Shown here: piece by piece, positions 12,997 to 25,400 of the stretch | How positions within the stretch are numbered: the first letter of the stretch is position 1 | How the letters are laid out: every line of letters starts with the position of its first letter | Assembly: GCA_012932295.1 (NCBI GenBank) | Contig: JAAONU010000061.1 | Span: forward strand, 1-64,000 | Origin: Cyclina sinensis | Taxonomy: Eukaryota; Mollusca; Bivalvia; Venerida; Veneridae | Direction: 5' to 3' | Length of the DNA: 64,000 bases | Position numbers and translations under genes: made by a program | The notes under the pieces: model-generated | Told to the model about the DNA's origin: nothing | Databases searched by the model: none | What the model saw: the letters and a program-made list of their open reading frames with translations, nothing else

Positions 12997-14057
12997 TTAT
13001 GTTTTACAAACATTTCTTGTATTACTCGAAGAATGAACAGAATACAACTCAAAAAACTACCAAAGGGATTCTGTTGATACTTCACACAATGAAAGAGTAC
13101 ATTATATGCAAGAACTAGCTATTACTCTGCCTTACCTCAATTTTTAATTATCTCTCTTTGTTGTTTTATGAGTTCTGTTCTTGTCCAAAAGGTAACTTGA
13201 AAACTGTTAATGGGATTTTGAAAATATTTCACACAGTGGTAGAGAACACAAAAAGAAAGGGTAGTGTCCAAGAACCATTACTCTATCTTGCATCTATTTT
13301 GAATAATCACCCCTTTTATTATGATCTATAATGCTTGTGAAATAATTTGCTTTTTTGGAGCACAAGTCCAAAAGTTTAAAAAGGAGTTCATGCATATTTC
13401 TTATAATGATAGAAGAACTTAAGGTAAGAGTGCAGTGTCTTAGAACCATAACTTCCTTGCCACGTTCTTACATTATGTCTCTATATTATATTCCTATAAG
13501 AATGTGCTAAACATATTTAAAAAACAACTGAACAGATTTAGTTCATTTTATACATAATGACAGTGAACATTGAGCAAGTGTGCAGTAGGCAAGCACTGTT
13601 ACTCTGCCTTGGCCCATATTTTTTAAATCACTGTTTTATAAATTTTTGTAGGATTTTTTTAATATTTCATACATTGATAGAGAACAAAAAGAAGAAGTGC
13701 ACTGTGCAAGAACCTTAACTCTGTCTTACTTCTATTTTGAATGATTCCCATTCATTATGTTCTATAATGCTTCTTATATACATGTACTTTGTTAATCCTC
13801 AGCACAACAATTTTAAAAGGAATTCATTCCTATTCCATAAAATGACAGAAGACCTCAACAGAGAGTGTAGTGTCTCAGAACCATAATTCTACTTTGCCTC
13901 AACTTGAATTATGTCCCTTTGTGATGTTGCTATAAGAATGAGGTAAATGCATTTCAAAAAGTATCAAAAAGATAGAGTTGATATTTCACACAGTAATAGA
14001 GTACATTAAGCAAATGTGGACTATGCAGAAACCATAACTCTGCTTTGCCCTAACATT

Positions 14058-14940
14058 TAGCTCACCTGAGCATAATGTGCTCATGGTGAGCTATTATGAC
14101 TAGGCTGTCTGTCCTGCATTATCTACTTTTGTTTTAAACAAACAACATCTCCTCTAAAACTGCTGAGCCAAATTGAATGAAACTTTATATATATGTTCTT
14201 GAATGAAGCTCTATCAAAGTTGTTAAAAAAGATAAATTCCATGCAGATCACTGGTTGCTATGGCAACCAATAGGAAAAAATTAAAATATTCTTGTCGCAA
14301 ACCACTTGACCCAGAATTCTGAAATTTTGTGTGAAGTATCCTCTAGTAGATCCCGACAAAGACTGTTCAAATAAAGTTTGGGGGTCAAAATTGACCCCAC
14401 CTCAGGAATAACGTTCTGCTAAGAATCATATTCGAAAATCTTCTTGTCTCAAACCAAAATGAGCTGAGATATTTTTCATGGAGCATCTTTTAGAGGCACT
14501 CTACAAAGAGTGTTCAAATTGATCTTGGAGTCATTAATGCCCCTGTCCCAGGATTTCAAAAAGGCTTATATAGGAATGACTTAAAAAGATCATCTTGTCT
14601 GAAACCCTGTGTCCTAGAGCTTTGATATTTGTATGTTGCATGGTATAGTAGCACGGGAGTCCTATTTGTGTAAAAATTAAAGTTTTAATCTTTGAAAAAC
14701 CATAAACGGTAAACCTTAGTTGTTTTGCATGGAGCATCATCTGGTGTTCCTGTACTATGAGTGTTCAAATTATGCCCCTGTGGTAATGAATGTCTCTACC
14801 CCGAGGTCACTTGATTTAAGATAGGCTTATATAGGAAAGACTTAAGAAATTCTTGTCTGAAACCATATGCCATAGAGCTTAGATGTTTTGTATGTTGCAA
14901 TGTCTAGTAGACCTCTACCAAGTTTGTTCATATTGCTTGT
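14058..14940. repeat. repeat block starting with a hairpin (TAGCTCACC...GGTGAGCTA)
   Basis: Positions 14,058-14,093 are an imperfect palindrome with 16-base arms. The following sequence has about four diverged units marked by CTTGTCT(G/C)AAACC at about 14,290, 14,450, 14,595 and 14,855. Each is followed by a segment ending in a variant of GAGTGTTCAAATTG. There is no coding potential. Confidence 0.5.
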
Positions 14941-16099
14941 CCGGACTACAACTCCAAAAGTTTTAAAAGGAATTCCTCCATATTGCATACAATGAAAGAA
15001 GCTCTCAAGGGAGAGTACAGTGTCTAAGAATCATAACTTCCTTGAAACAATCTGGAATTATGTCCCTATATTACTGTTATAATATGCTGAACACAGCTCA
15101 AAAAATACAAAAGGAATTAAGTTGAAATTTCATATAATGACAGAGCACAATGAGAAAATGTGCAGTATGCAATAACCATAACTCTAGTCCCATTTGTATT
15201 ATCTCCCTTTGTTGTTTTGTAAATGCTTCTCTGTAAGATAACTTGATAAACTTTAAAAAGGATTTTGTTTATATTTCACACACTGGTTGAGAACAAAGAG
15301 GAAGTGCATTGTGCAAGAACCATTACTCTGTCTTGCTTCTTTTTGAAATTATCTCCATTTATTATGTTCTATAATGTTTGTTTGCTCATTATTACTCCGA
15401 AAGTTATTAAGGGAGTTCATTCATATTACAAATGTGCATACAATGATAGAAGACCTAAAGAGGAAATGATGTGTGTAAGAACCATAACTCTTCTTTGCCT
15501 CATTCTAGAATTATGTCCCTATATTAATATAAGAATTAATGTCAAAAACACAACTAAAAAACTAATAAAGAGATTAAGTTGATATTTCACATAGTGACGG
15601 CAAACATTGAGCAAATGTGCTGTATGCAAGAGCCATAACTCTGCTTTGCCTCCTTTTTTATTATCTCCCTTTGTTGTTTGATAAATGCTTGTCTGGAAGG
15701 TAACTTGAAAAAGGAATGTCCATAATATTTCACACACTGATAGAGAGCACAGAGAGGATTTGCAATGTAAGAACCATAACTCTCTTTTGCTATTATTTTG
15801 AATAATCTCCCTTTATTTGGATCTCAAATGCTTATTGTTAGTGTAGCTCTAAAACTTTCAAGTGATTCAGTTGAATGGATGATATTAAGAGGAAGATGGA
15901 AGTACAAAAGGGGCCTTGCCTAATTTTGCAATTATTTCCTTTTTATATACTTAAGATATTAAATTTTTAACCCCATCTGGAGGTAGAAATTCGCCTAAGA
16001 TAAACTTTGCAAATATGTTACAATTAAACAAAAAATAAGACATTTGTAATTAAAATGTATCTCTAATGAGTGAAAGTGTTTACAAATAATTTTACTTTA

Positions 16100-16690
16100 A
16101 ACTTGGAAATGAAATTGTCTGTTTACACTTATGCACCACAGACTCTGAAATAACTCGGAACAAATATGCACCATATTGAGTCAGCAAGTTGGAAACCAAC
16201 TGTTTTTGTCTGTATGTCCATCCTACTATTAGAATACTGCCTACCTGTATGTTCATGTCTATAAATAAGTGATACAGCATTTTAAAATCATCTGGCAAAG
16301 GAGCCAATGTGTTGTGAGTTATCCTTTTGATCTTTATGTCTAGCACTTGGTGCCTTTAGTTTATTCCAGTACTGACTAGAAGTGCAATGTATGTTCATAC
16401 CCTCTCAGTAAGTGGTATAGGATGGATTTTGGAAACAGAATACTGCTTGCCTGTTTACATCCACCCTGTAATTTGGTGTTAGAAGATGGATTTTTTTTAA
16501 ACAACATGGTACAAAAGTTCACTAGAGGAGCCAAAAGGTAAGCAAGGAACTGTCCATCTGCCTGTATGTTCCATCTGCAAATACTGCTTGCCTCTATATT
16601 TGTGTCCACTTGGTAACCTAGTAGTACATAACTTGATTTTAAAATAACTTGGTACAATTATTCATCAGATGGAGCCAACAGCTTTCAGCC
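16100..16690. repeat. diverged repeat units
   Basis: Three loosely related segments share ACTGCCTACCTGTATGTTCA-like words (about 16,235, 16,440 and 16,580) and a variant of CTTGGTACAA...GGAGCCAAC (about 16,500 and 16,650). This is likely an old dispersed repeat. From 16,690 to 17,640 I see nothing else. Confidence 0.35.
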
Positions 16691-17643
16691 CTCCTTCAGT
16701 TGCTTCCCTTATGACCTAACAGTTAATACAGTATCAAGACTGTACATAACCTACAACATGACAATATGAAAAGGCCACTGTAGACCAGATTTGACTATAT
16801 ACATTATTTTCTGATGTTCTTCACCAGCAGAACTGAAATACGTTTGTTACCTAATTTAACATGATTCATTAGTCCCACACTGTGGACTAGGTATATGCAC
16901 GTCTGTCCATCCTTATTCTTTGTACAGTCAATAACTTCAATATTCCTTGAACAATTTCGATAAAACACAATCATTCCCATAGCATAAGGATGTGTCAGTT
17001 TTGGTGAAAATATGATGCTGCCTAAATCTGCCAATGCATTCAGTTCTTGGACTTTGGAGACTGACGTGAGATAATTTTAATGTAAATGATAAACTTTAAA
17101 AGATCACATTAATTTAATAGCTTTGAAGCAATCTTAGTGTCATCTGTCATTTTAAAGACAACTTGTGTATTATTTCAGTCTAACAATCAAAATCTCTTAA
17201 ATTTTAGACTCCAGGCCAACGTAATTAATCTAATAATTACTGAAATAAGATATTTGAATGAAAACAATAAATTCAGAAAGTTCTGCTTTGTTATGGTGAG
17301 TAAAGACATAGAGATAATGAAGGACAAGCTTAAAGGTTGTAACAATTTTGGATAAAGACAATATAAATTGACTGACCACAAGCTGGTGGTTTAAACTATT
17401 ATAGAAATTAATATAGTTCTTTCCTGGCTTGGACATAAGATCTTTTCTGAAGAGCAAAATCTCCCTGAAAGACCCTCCAAATGATATCATATACTTCAAC
17501 TATGACGTAAGTAAAAAAATGCATTTAGTGCTCTTTAAATGGTAATGAAAAGATTGATAAGTTTTTTTTTTCTATCTAAGTTATGAAAATACATAAAAAA
17601 TATTACTGAAAAGAGGATAAAGTTTTTTTTTTTCGCTGATAGG

Positions 17644-18115
17644 AGATTTGTGTATGGATAGAAGTCAGTATGTTCTAATTAATGGAGGTAGGAGAAATAT
17701 TTTTAACTGAATATTTAGTATGCAATGACATGTTTAGAGAAAAATAAATATTCAAACTTGACTTTATTCATACATTTAGTTGTAATTGAAATACGCTTAA
17801 AAATAATAGACTGAAGATTTGTTTATGAAGACAAGTAAGTATTTTCTATGTTAAAATGGAGAAAGAAGAAATACTTTTTTAATCAAAAGATCTTAATTAA
17901 AAGAATATATTTACAGGAAAAACATTCAAACATGACTTTATTTAACTGAAATATGCTTAACAGTCATGAATAGAAGATGTGTATATGGATGTCAGAACGT
18001 ATAAAATTAAAGGAGAGAAAGAAGAAATATTTGTAAACAATGTTCAGTATCAAAAAACATGTTTAGAAACAAAATAAAAATGACATTATTCATACATTTA
18101 AGATATATTAATTGT
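17644..18115. repeat. three tandem units of 160-171 bp
   Basis: Units begin at AGATTTGTGTATGG (17,644), AGATTTGTTTATGA (17,815) and AGATGTGTATATGG (17,975). Each continues with a GGAGAAAGAAGAAATA-like word, an ACATGTTTAGA-like word and a CTTTATTCATACATTTA-like word. Copies are moderately diverged and AT-rich. Confidence 0.6.
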
Positions 18116-18333
18116 ACTTCATAGTATTGTTGAGCGATTACAAAATATTTCTTCATTTCATTTTAAGTGCTTATTATCTATTATCAGTTATAAGTTGTTA
18201 TTGAGGGACAGCTGCTAGGGTTTTTTTATGGTATAAACACCATGAACAGCGAACCAAAGAAAAATAGAATTACTATCACTCTTTAAAAGCTAAGTTTAAA
18301 TATATTGCACATCTCTTCCTTAGCCCTTTGAAG

Positions 18334-18575
18334 TGGATCAGTTGTCCAGTGGTTATGCACTGGACTGGTAATCCACAGAACATGAGTTCAACTCTCTGCT
18401 CCTCCACTTACATTACTAATGTTCTATGGATGAGACATGAAACCCAGGCCCAATGTATCATTAATATACACTGAGCATGGACAAGAATCAGTGGTATCTC
18501 TGTAATGGCAATGATTTCTGTATCTTGCACTATCCCCCACAACTTGAAATAACTAATCTCTGCATAGGGTGCTAG
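18334..18575 (+). repeat. tRNA-derived SINE
   Basis: The head is tRNA-like. An A-box-like segment (CCAGTGGTTATGC) is followed by an anticodon-arm-like CTGGACTGGTAATCCAC and a B-box-like GAGTTCAACTC at tRNA spacing. A non-tRNA body follows. The head resembles tRNA-Thr, like the copy at 63,418. The acceptor stem does not pair, so it is not a functional tRNA. Confidence 0.6.
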
Positions 18576-18579
18576 CAAT

Positions 18580-19410
18580 ATGGGCAACCGGTTTATGAAT
18601 AATGAGAAAAAGATAGATACATATATAGCCATTTCACTGATTGGAACCTATTCTGTATCAATACTGGGAAAAAAAGTGATTATTGTCAATATGCCTAATC
18701 TATTTATTGATATTGATTTTTATCCAGCATGTTCAATCTTTTATCCACAGATATCTTCTTTCATGGATAAGATAAGATAATTTTGTTTTCAGTCAGCAAA
18801 GCAGTAACAACTTATGTGCCCTGCATGGGCTTTAAAATGAACTGACCTTAAAACATATAGTATAGCTTATTTAGTAACAAAAATTGTAAAACAGCTGTAG
18901 AAGAGAATGCATTAATAAGCATATTACTTCTTGAGCATAAAATAATAAGAAAGACATTCAAGGTAAAAAAAGCAGGGAGTTACATGCACAGAAATATTCT
19001 AAAAAACACAAATACAGATTAAACAATATATACATAGCAAGTTTACCATCTGAACAAGCTCCAGTTGAATATACAAGCAAAACACATATAAAACTAAGAC
19101 TAAAAGAACATACAATACATATAGAGCATTCAACACATCTGTCAACACTGTTTAAAACATTTTCACATTGAGATGCATCAAGAACAAATACAATTAAACA
19201 TAGAATGGCATGAACATGATAGAATTTCTGTCGGATAATTAGTCAACCCAAAATATAGGTTTATCAAAAATTCACAATTTCAGTTTGTCCCTCTTTGTTA
19301 TTCATATCTAACAAATAATCAACTTTAAAAATCTGATAAGGGGAAGTAACACTTAGTCGGCGTTTGACACCGGTACATACCGTGTACCGGGAATTTTCCA
19401 TGGCATGAAA
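18580..19410. other. upstream region of MDN1, no gene seen
   Basis: Only short frames with no recognisable protein. AT-rich; the last 150 bases before the MDN1 start become richer in CG (see the regulatory entry). Confidence 0.5.
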
Positions 19411-19417
19411 ACAAAAA

Positions 19418-19429
19418 CACGTGCTTCCG
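19418..19429. promoter_or_regulatory. E-box joined to an ETS-like core upstream of MDN1
   Basis: CACGTG at 19,418-19,423 is followed at once by CTTCCG, about 57 bases before the MDN1 start codon. CACGTG is the MYC/MAX-type E-box and CTTCCG is the core of ETS-family sites on one strand. Both are common in promoters of ribosome-biogenesis genes in animals. No TATA box is visible here. Function is inferred from sequence and position only. Confidence 0.4.
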
Positions 19430-19485
19430 TTTAGAACCGCTGTCAAATAGTAAAAATCGGACAAATTTGTAAAGAACTGAATGAA

Positions 19486-22400
19486 ATGGAAAAATCAACA
19501 TGCTCATGGAATATATTTAGTCTTCTAGACAATATAGTCAAAACAAATGAGACCTGTTCAAATGACATCTCCAAGTATATTTCCAAACAGGTAAGACATG
19601 AAGTTCTGTCCAGAAATAAAACTTATTTAATAAGTTATTAGCTAAGACTTTTCAAACATGGTTTGACTCAAATATTGAGTCAAGCATACATATGTGCCAT
19701 TACAGATGAACTTGCACACACAATATACTGGTATGATACAGCATACTTGGGTCATTGATTTTTTCTTTCAGATTGTGAATTTCCACTTATGCCATGTTTG
19801 TGCCATGTGCTAGATGTCTGTTTGATGTCGATGTACAAAAAGATGTTTGTTGCTTCTTAAATATGTTTTATACCATAATTTGTTCTATGCCTGATGTTTT
19901 TTTACTGAGTAGATGTATGCTTGATTTTTTTCAAATGTTGCTTGTTTTATATTGGTCTATAAAGTGTACCTTAATTGATGCTTATTTTATATTAGCTCTT
20001 AATGTGTTTTTTCAATACCTTTTAATTGCTCAAATGTTTAATTATTCCATTTCTTAATCAAACAGTCATATAGATGTTATACCCTTCAAATGAAGTTGAA
20101 ATGAAATTTATTTAACATATTTTAAGTCTTACTATTGAATTACTTTGACTAAATTTAATGCATTACACAGGGCTCCTAAAATTTTGAAATCTCAATCTTC
20201 CCCCCCCCCCCCCCCCCGCCCGCCCCCGCCCCTCCGAGACCAAGAACCAACAAAATAAAAAATAGAAACGATTTAAGGGCAAAGAACAATTTGAGTTATG
20301 ATAGTGTTGACGTCGCGAAAATATGTGTTTTTCAAAGCGAAAGTAGAATTAGAGCTAATTTTACAACCTCAAACTAGTCACTGATATTTTAAAGTGTGTT
20401 TTGTGCTGCAGCTAGCCACTACAATTACTATTAAGCCCTTAATTAAATTAAGCAGACGACAGTTATCGCCTATTTCAATGCAAACTCCTCATACCGGTTA
20501 TGTCACGCTTTTCTACTTTAACTGTTTTCTGTACTGATCAGGGGAAGTAACAGCTGCGGGGAGTTTGATTTCGATGAAATTATATTTCACAGTTTGAGCC
20601 GGTCAACTTTAATCGATTGGCCGGCTGCAAATCAAGCACACTTTTACTTGTTTACAAGTTAATTGCCGATAATTGCCGTGGGCAACAGTGACAGTTTTAT
20701 GGTTTTATGATAGGTGTGAAGTACCGGATTAGCGATCAATTGAGGTTTTGGTGTGAGATTTTGACTGTTTTATGAAAAGTTAGACACTTTTTTTTTTTTT
20801 TTTTGGAAATTATCTTGACCGATTTTTTAAGGACTTTTGGACATCAAAATCGGTCCATAGAGATAAAATTCGGTCAAAACCGACAAATTTTCGGTTTTCG
20901 GGAGCCCTGGCATTACAGTACCTGTTCTTATCTGCAATAAATATCTTGTATGTCTTAACCATGACTACTTGTATATTTTCTTCTAAGTATTAATTATATA
21001 TGAGCAGGTGTAAAAAGCTCATCAGAGCTTATGTCTTTTGCCTGTTATTGTATCTGACTTTATAAATAAAATTGATTTGACTTCCCAAATTTAAGCGGTA
21101 AGGATGCTTTAAGTATGCTCATTCTGTAATTGTAGTACCGGTATATTGCTGTATAATATAAAGTCATAGGTGCTAAATCAGGAAATTGCCATGGCTATGT
21201 CCTGGTTTAGACAGAGGGGTCTAATCCAGGATATAGCCCCTTTAAGAACAGTTAAAGTCATTGCCATATTTTGAAAAACATCTGCCATTACCTGTAAATA
21301 GCTAAGTGACTAAATGATAGAGGGAGATTGTGATCAATTTTTGGATAAATTATCGCAAAGTTATAGAATTATTGAATGCAATAGTAAACAGATAATTGAA
21401 TAAGTTATTAATGAGACAAACTGGACTAGATTCAGTTGAAATGAGTTCATAAAATACTTTGTAAAATTCTCCTCACTGGTTTTATGTTTGAGTTCTTAAA
21501 TGGCATTGGAACTTGCCTGATTTGACTGAATTAAATTTTCTCAAAAAAAAAAAAAAAACAACAAACATTTTTGTTTGGATTATTTTAACTTGAGTTGGAC
21601 ACTATTTTTACACTTGTGTGAGTATTTCTGTGACCAGATCTTTTTACAGCTTCAGTAAACAGCAACACATAATGAGCATGGATAGAAATTAGAAAAGAAA
21701 TCTGTGTTTCTGCCATCTGCAGAATATTCACAAATACTTAAATTTTTTGATGATAACTTTTTAAGATAACTTGACATTGAAATAACACACAATGTACACT
21801 TGTGTATGTTTACATATTAAACAATGAAAGGAATCTTATTAGAAGGTATAAAAAATAGTGGTAAAGTCAATTAGATTTTTACCCAAATAACAAATTTTTC
21901 AGGTTTTCTTTTAATTCATGATGATATCTTTTGATTTTAGATCTGGAGTCCAGGTGATCGCTCAGAGCTTTTAGACAAGTTAAGCAGTTTGTTTATGAAA
22001 GAAAAAACACTTAACCTTGGTGAATTGTGTCGACCCCTTCTTCTAGATATAGTTTGGAGATGCAGACTTCAAATTGAGGGTTCTGAATTCAGCTTTCAAC
22101 AGCATCAGGATTTCTGTGTAGCTCTCAGCAAATGCTTGCACTGGCCTGATATACAGAGGTAAAAAAAACATATCAAAATATTTCAAGCAACACTAAACAT
22201 TTAAAGGGGTTTTGGAAGCTGTCAAACATAGGGGCTGCAAGCGAGGGTCGCCAACGTATTTGTCCTTAGCTAGAATCTTCTCATATAAAATATTCCTAAT
22301 TGTAGACAAATAATGTAAAACATGTTTGATGATTTATCAAAGAGTATCACACTCAGTTTGATAAGTGTTTCAGAAGACCAAACATGCATACAGTAAATTA

Positions 22401-25400
22401 CAACTCATGTGCATTACCACCAAACTAATCCAATCAGTAACTTTACTTGGGAAATGTTTTAATGCAGTGCAACTTAGTGTGTAAGTAGCTTTGGGATTGT
22501 GTTTGGCTTATCTTATTGCTTTTGTTCCAGTGTCAAGGCAGAATGTGAGGGTACTTACCGCTTATAAACTATAGCTCTAGTTGCGTTTGTTTAGTGGTGG
22601 TACATATTACCCACAACCCAGCACTCTCCCTTACTTTTGAGAATTTTGTAGTATTTGATTGGGGGGAGGAGCATGGAAGAGGAAGTGTCTTCATTTTAAC
22701 ATATGACACCAATACATCTGAAAGATTTGCAAGTGTTAGGAAGCAGGGGTTTGCACCTGTAACCCTTCAGTACAAGTCTAGTGCACCGTGGATGTTTTTT
22801 TATAAATGATGCCATTTTTACATAAATTATCTGACACAAAACACCTCAGCAAAGCAAAGACCATCACATTTTTGTTATAGTGGGAATAAAAACTTGACAA
22901 TTTACAGGTTGTATCTTCAGCCTTATCTGTACAGTTTAAGCCCTACAGCTCATAGTGAAATATTTATAAGATTGAAAGCAAAAAGTTTCATGAGTGAATA
23001 TATTAATCTGAGGCCTATAGTTTTGTTCCAGTAGTAGAATTAGATAGTCCAAAAGGTTGGAATGAAAAAAAAAAAAGATTACTTTTAATTTCAAATAAAT
23101 AGTAAGCTGTTCTTTTTCTCAAGATTTTGAGGTTGAATCTGAGATGTAACATATCCTTAATCCACAAAATATGTTTTCAGGTTTACATTGGACTATGTTT
23201 TGGGCAAACCAAGTTTTATTCAATGTGATGATACAGGCACTGCTGGACCAAAGAGAAAGAAGGCAAGGAAATCACAGGTATCACAGGTATCGAGAATTCA
23301 ATTTTTTGGAATTATTCTGGATGCCATTTGGCTATTATGAGAGTATGAAACTCCAGTACCAAATCAGTACATTTGCATATGACTTTGTAAGTGAAGCTTA
23401 AAGACTATGAATATATACTATGAAGACTTTTATTGTATTTTATTCCCTTACTTGTTCTCTACCAACTATTACTGAAAGTGTCGGTAAACTTGGATCCTGC
23501 TTAAACTACAAAAAAAAAAGTCAAGTCTGTGATACTGTATATTAATAGTTATTAGTCTGTAGATTATGCATATTAGATTAGATTTTGCCTCACGTTCTAC
23601 TGATTGTATTTCCATATGATTGAAAATCTGGATTCTGCAAAAAATAGTACTGACCATCAAGAAAATATCATTCATGAAACAAATTGAAAATACAAAAATT
23701 AAGGTCATAAAGTTTTATTTTTTGATACATATGGAATTTGGAAGTTATTTTGATAAATTTGATATTAAAAAATGACCTTGTTGCTGTTCAGTTTTTGTTC
23801 TCGCAAGACTTTTAGTGGTGATGTACTTCTGTATTGCCTGAAGCAATTAGAGGTCTTGTAAAGGTTGGATTACCGGTAATTGTGCTGTTGAGAATATATT
23901 GTGAAAGAAAGCATTACTTTCAATTGTTTGTTGTTTTCTTTCAGAAAAATGAAGAGTTGGTTACAAAGGCAGCATGGCTGTTTGCTTGTTACCTTGGTGA
24001 TGAATCAAGTCATGTGACACCATTGAAAGACTTGATGCCATACCTGATACATGACAACAATGATGTTAGATGGTAAAACCTCATTTCTTATGATTTACAT
24101 TTTATGTGTGAGATCAATCCATGTAAGTTCTTGGATGTGTAGAACTTTTTGGGTTTTGAGATACCGGTACATCTTTTGTAAGCTGTTTGAAAGTCTGCCT
24201 CTTAGTCTAAGTGAATGTGTCAATGTGAATTTCCACTCCCTATGAACACAAAACTTTAAAATTTCTCATAATAAGATATTAGAACCTCATGATAGTATTT
24301 TTAGCCAAAACCGTACAGTAAAACCATACAGTAAAACCATACAGTAAAACCATACAGTAAAAATGTGTTTCCTTCAGCTAGTGTAAGATTAAACAATAAG
24401 GTAAATACATTTTAGGTTTGCCTGTCAAGCAGTTATGGAGCAGCAAAAGCTGACATCAGATTCCCAGAGAACATTCCTGAAAAAATACTTCTCGGAAAAA
24501 ACTCTGAGAGAAGTAACAATAAGGTAACATCTAACTGCACAAAAGTGCTGTTGGATAAATTAATGAATTATTTGCAAAAGCAACTCGTGAAATGATTTTA
24601 AGGTATAGCCCTGGATTTGTTCTACCTGCTTCAAAGTTTCAACAGGAATAGTTTACGTAATAGTTTCTTTCTATTACAGGTATTGTGAGCTAGGGTTAAA
24701 ACTTGAAAACATTTCAACCAAATCTCCATCTTGACTGTTCTTTTAAGTGTAATGTCACGTGATCTGGTAATTTTTATTTACACAAACTATGTACCAGTTG
24801 GTATGATATTAATGTTTCCCTTGAAGTAATAAACAGTGAAGCTACCTGTGCTGGTGGTAATATTTAAGTATAAGTCCAGTGACACTTAAGTAAGTATAAT
24901 AGTAAATGATTCTTTGACAGAAATAAAAAACTAGTTTTCTTGCACTATAGTATGTATTTCTGCTACAAGTGCACCATAATTTATACTGATTAAAATCTAA
25001 GTTTTGACTTGGAATTAAAAATTGATAAAACATGCATTTTCAGGTAGCAGATATTTGTTACCTTTTGGGATATGAAGTGAAATACACATTTTTTCTAACT
25101 TTTGGAACCATTTAAGCTGGTTTAAAGTCCCATCATCCTATTTATAAGTAGTTCTTGTTTTACCAAGAACAATTTCTTACCGGCGGAAATGATCTTTATT
25201 TGTACCAAAATCATTCCTAACTTTGCTTTTTAAACGAATGTACATGTTATAAATATAGTGCAGTAATTTTTTCAATGAAATTGCAGAAAATATATGAAAG
25301 GCTTTTTCGTGAAAAAATGACTTGAATACAAAAGAAAGACATTTGTAAACATTGTTTTAGAGTGAATAGAATGTGGTTTGATCACTATCCTATCAGGACA

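Larger units (their letters stand above)
11880..15860. repeat. island of diverged tandem repeats, period about 150 bp
   Basis: The word AGAACCATAACTCTGCTTTGCC and close variants recur at about 11,970, 12,095, 13,120, 13,275, 13,440, 13,590, 13,720, 13,880, 14,030, 15,025, 15,175, 15,320, 15,480, 15,635 and 15,770. Spacing within runs is about 130-160 bp. Between the words, other fragments also recur (for example GAATTATGTCCCT and TATTTCACACA). Two other repeat blocks (12,148-12,996 and 14,058-14,940) interrupt the run. Copies are strongly diverged. No coding potential is apparent. A related copy lies near 61,960. Confidence 0.75.

Noticed and set aside
18334..18410. Functional tRNA-Thr gene
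   Set aside because: Box-like elements are present but the acceptor stem does not pair and a SINE body follows.
23171..23401. 76-codon frame overlapping MDN1 exon 3
   Set aside because: Wrong frame; the exon 3 frame fits the phase and the flanking exons.
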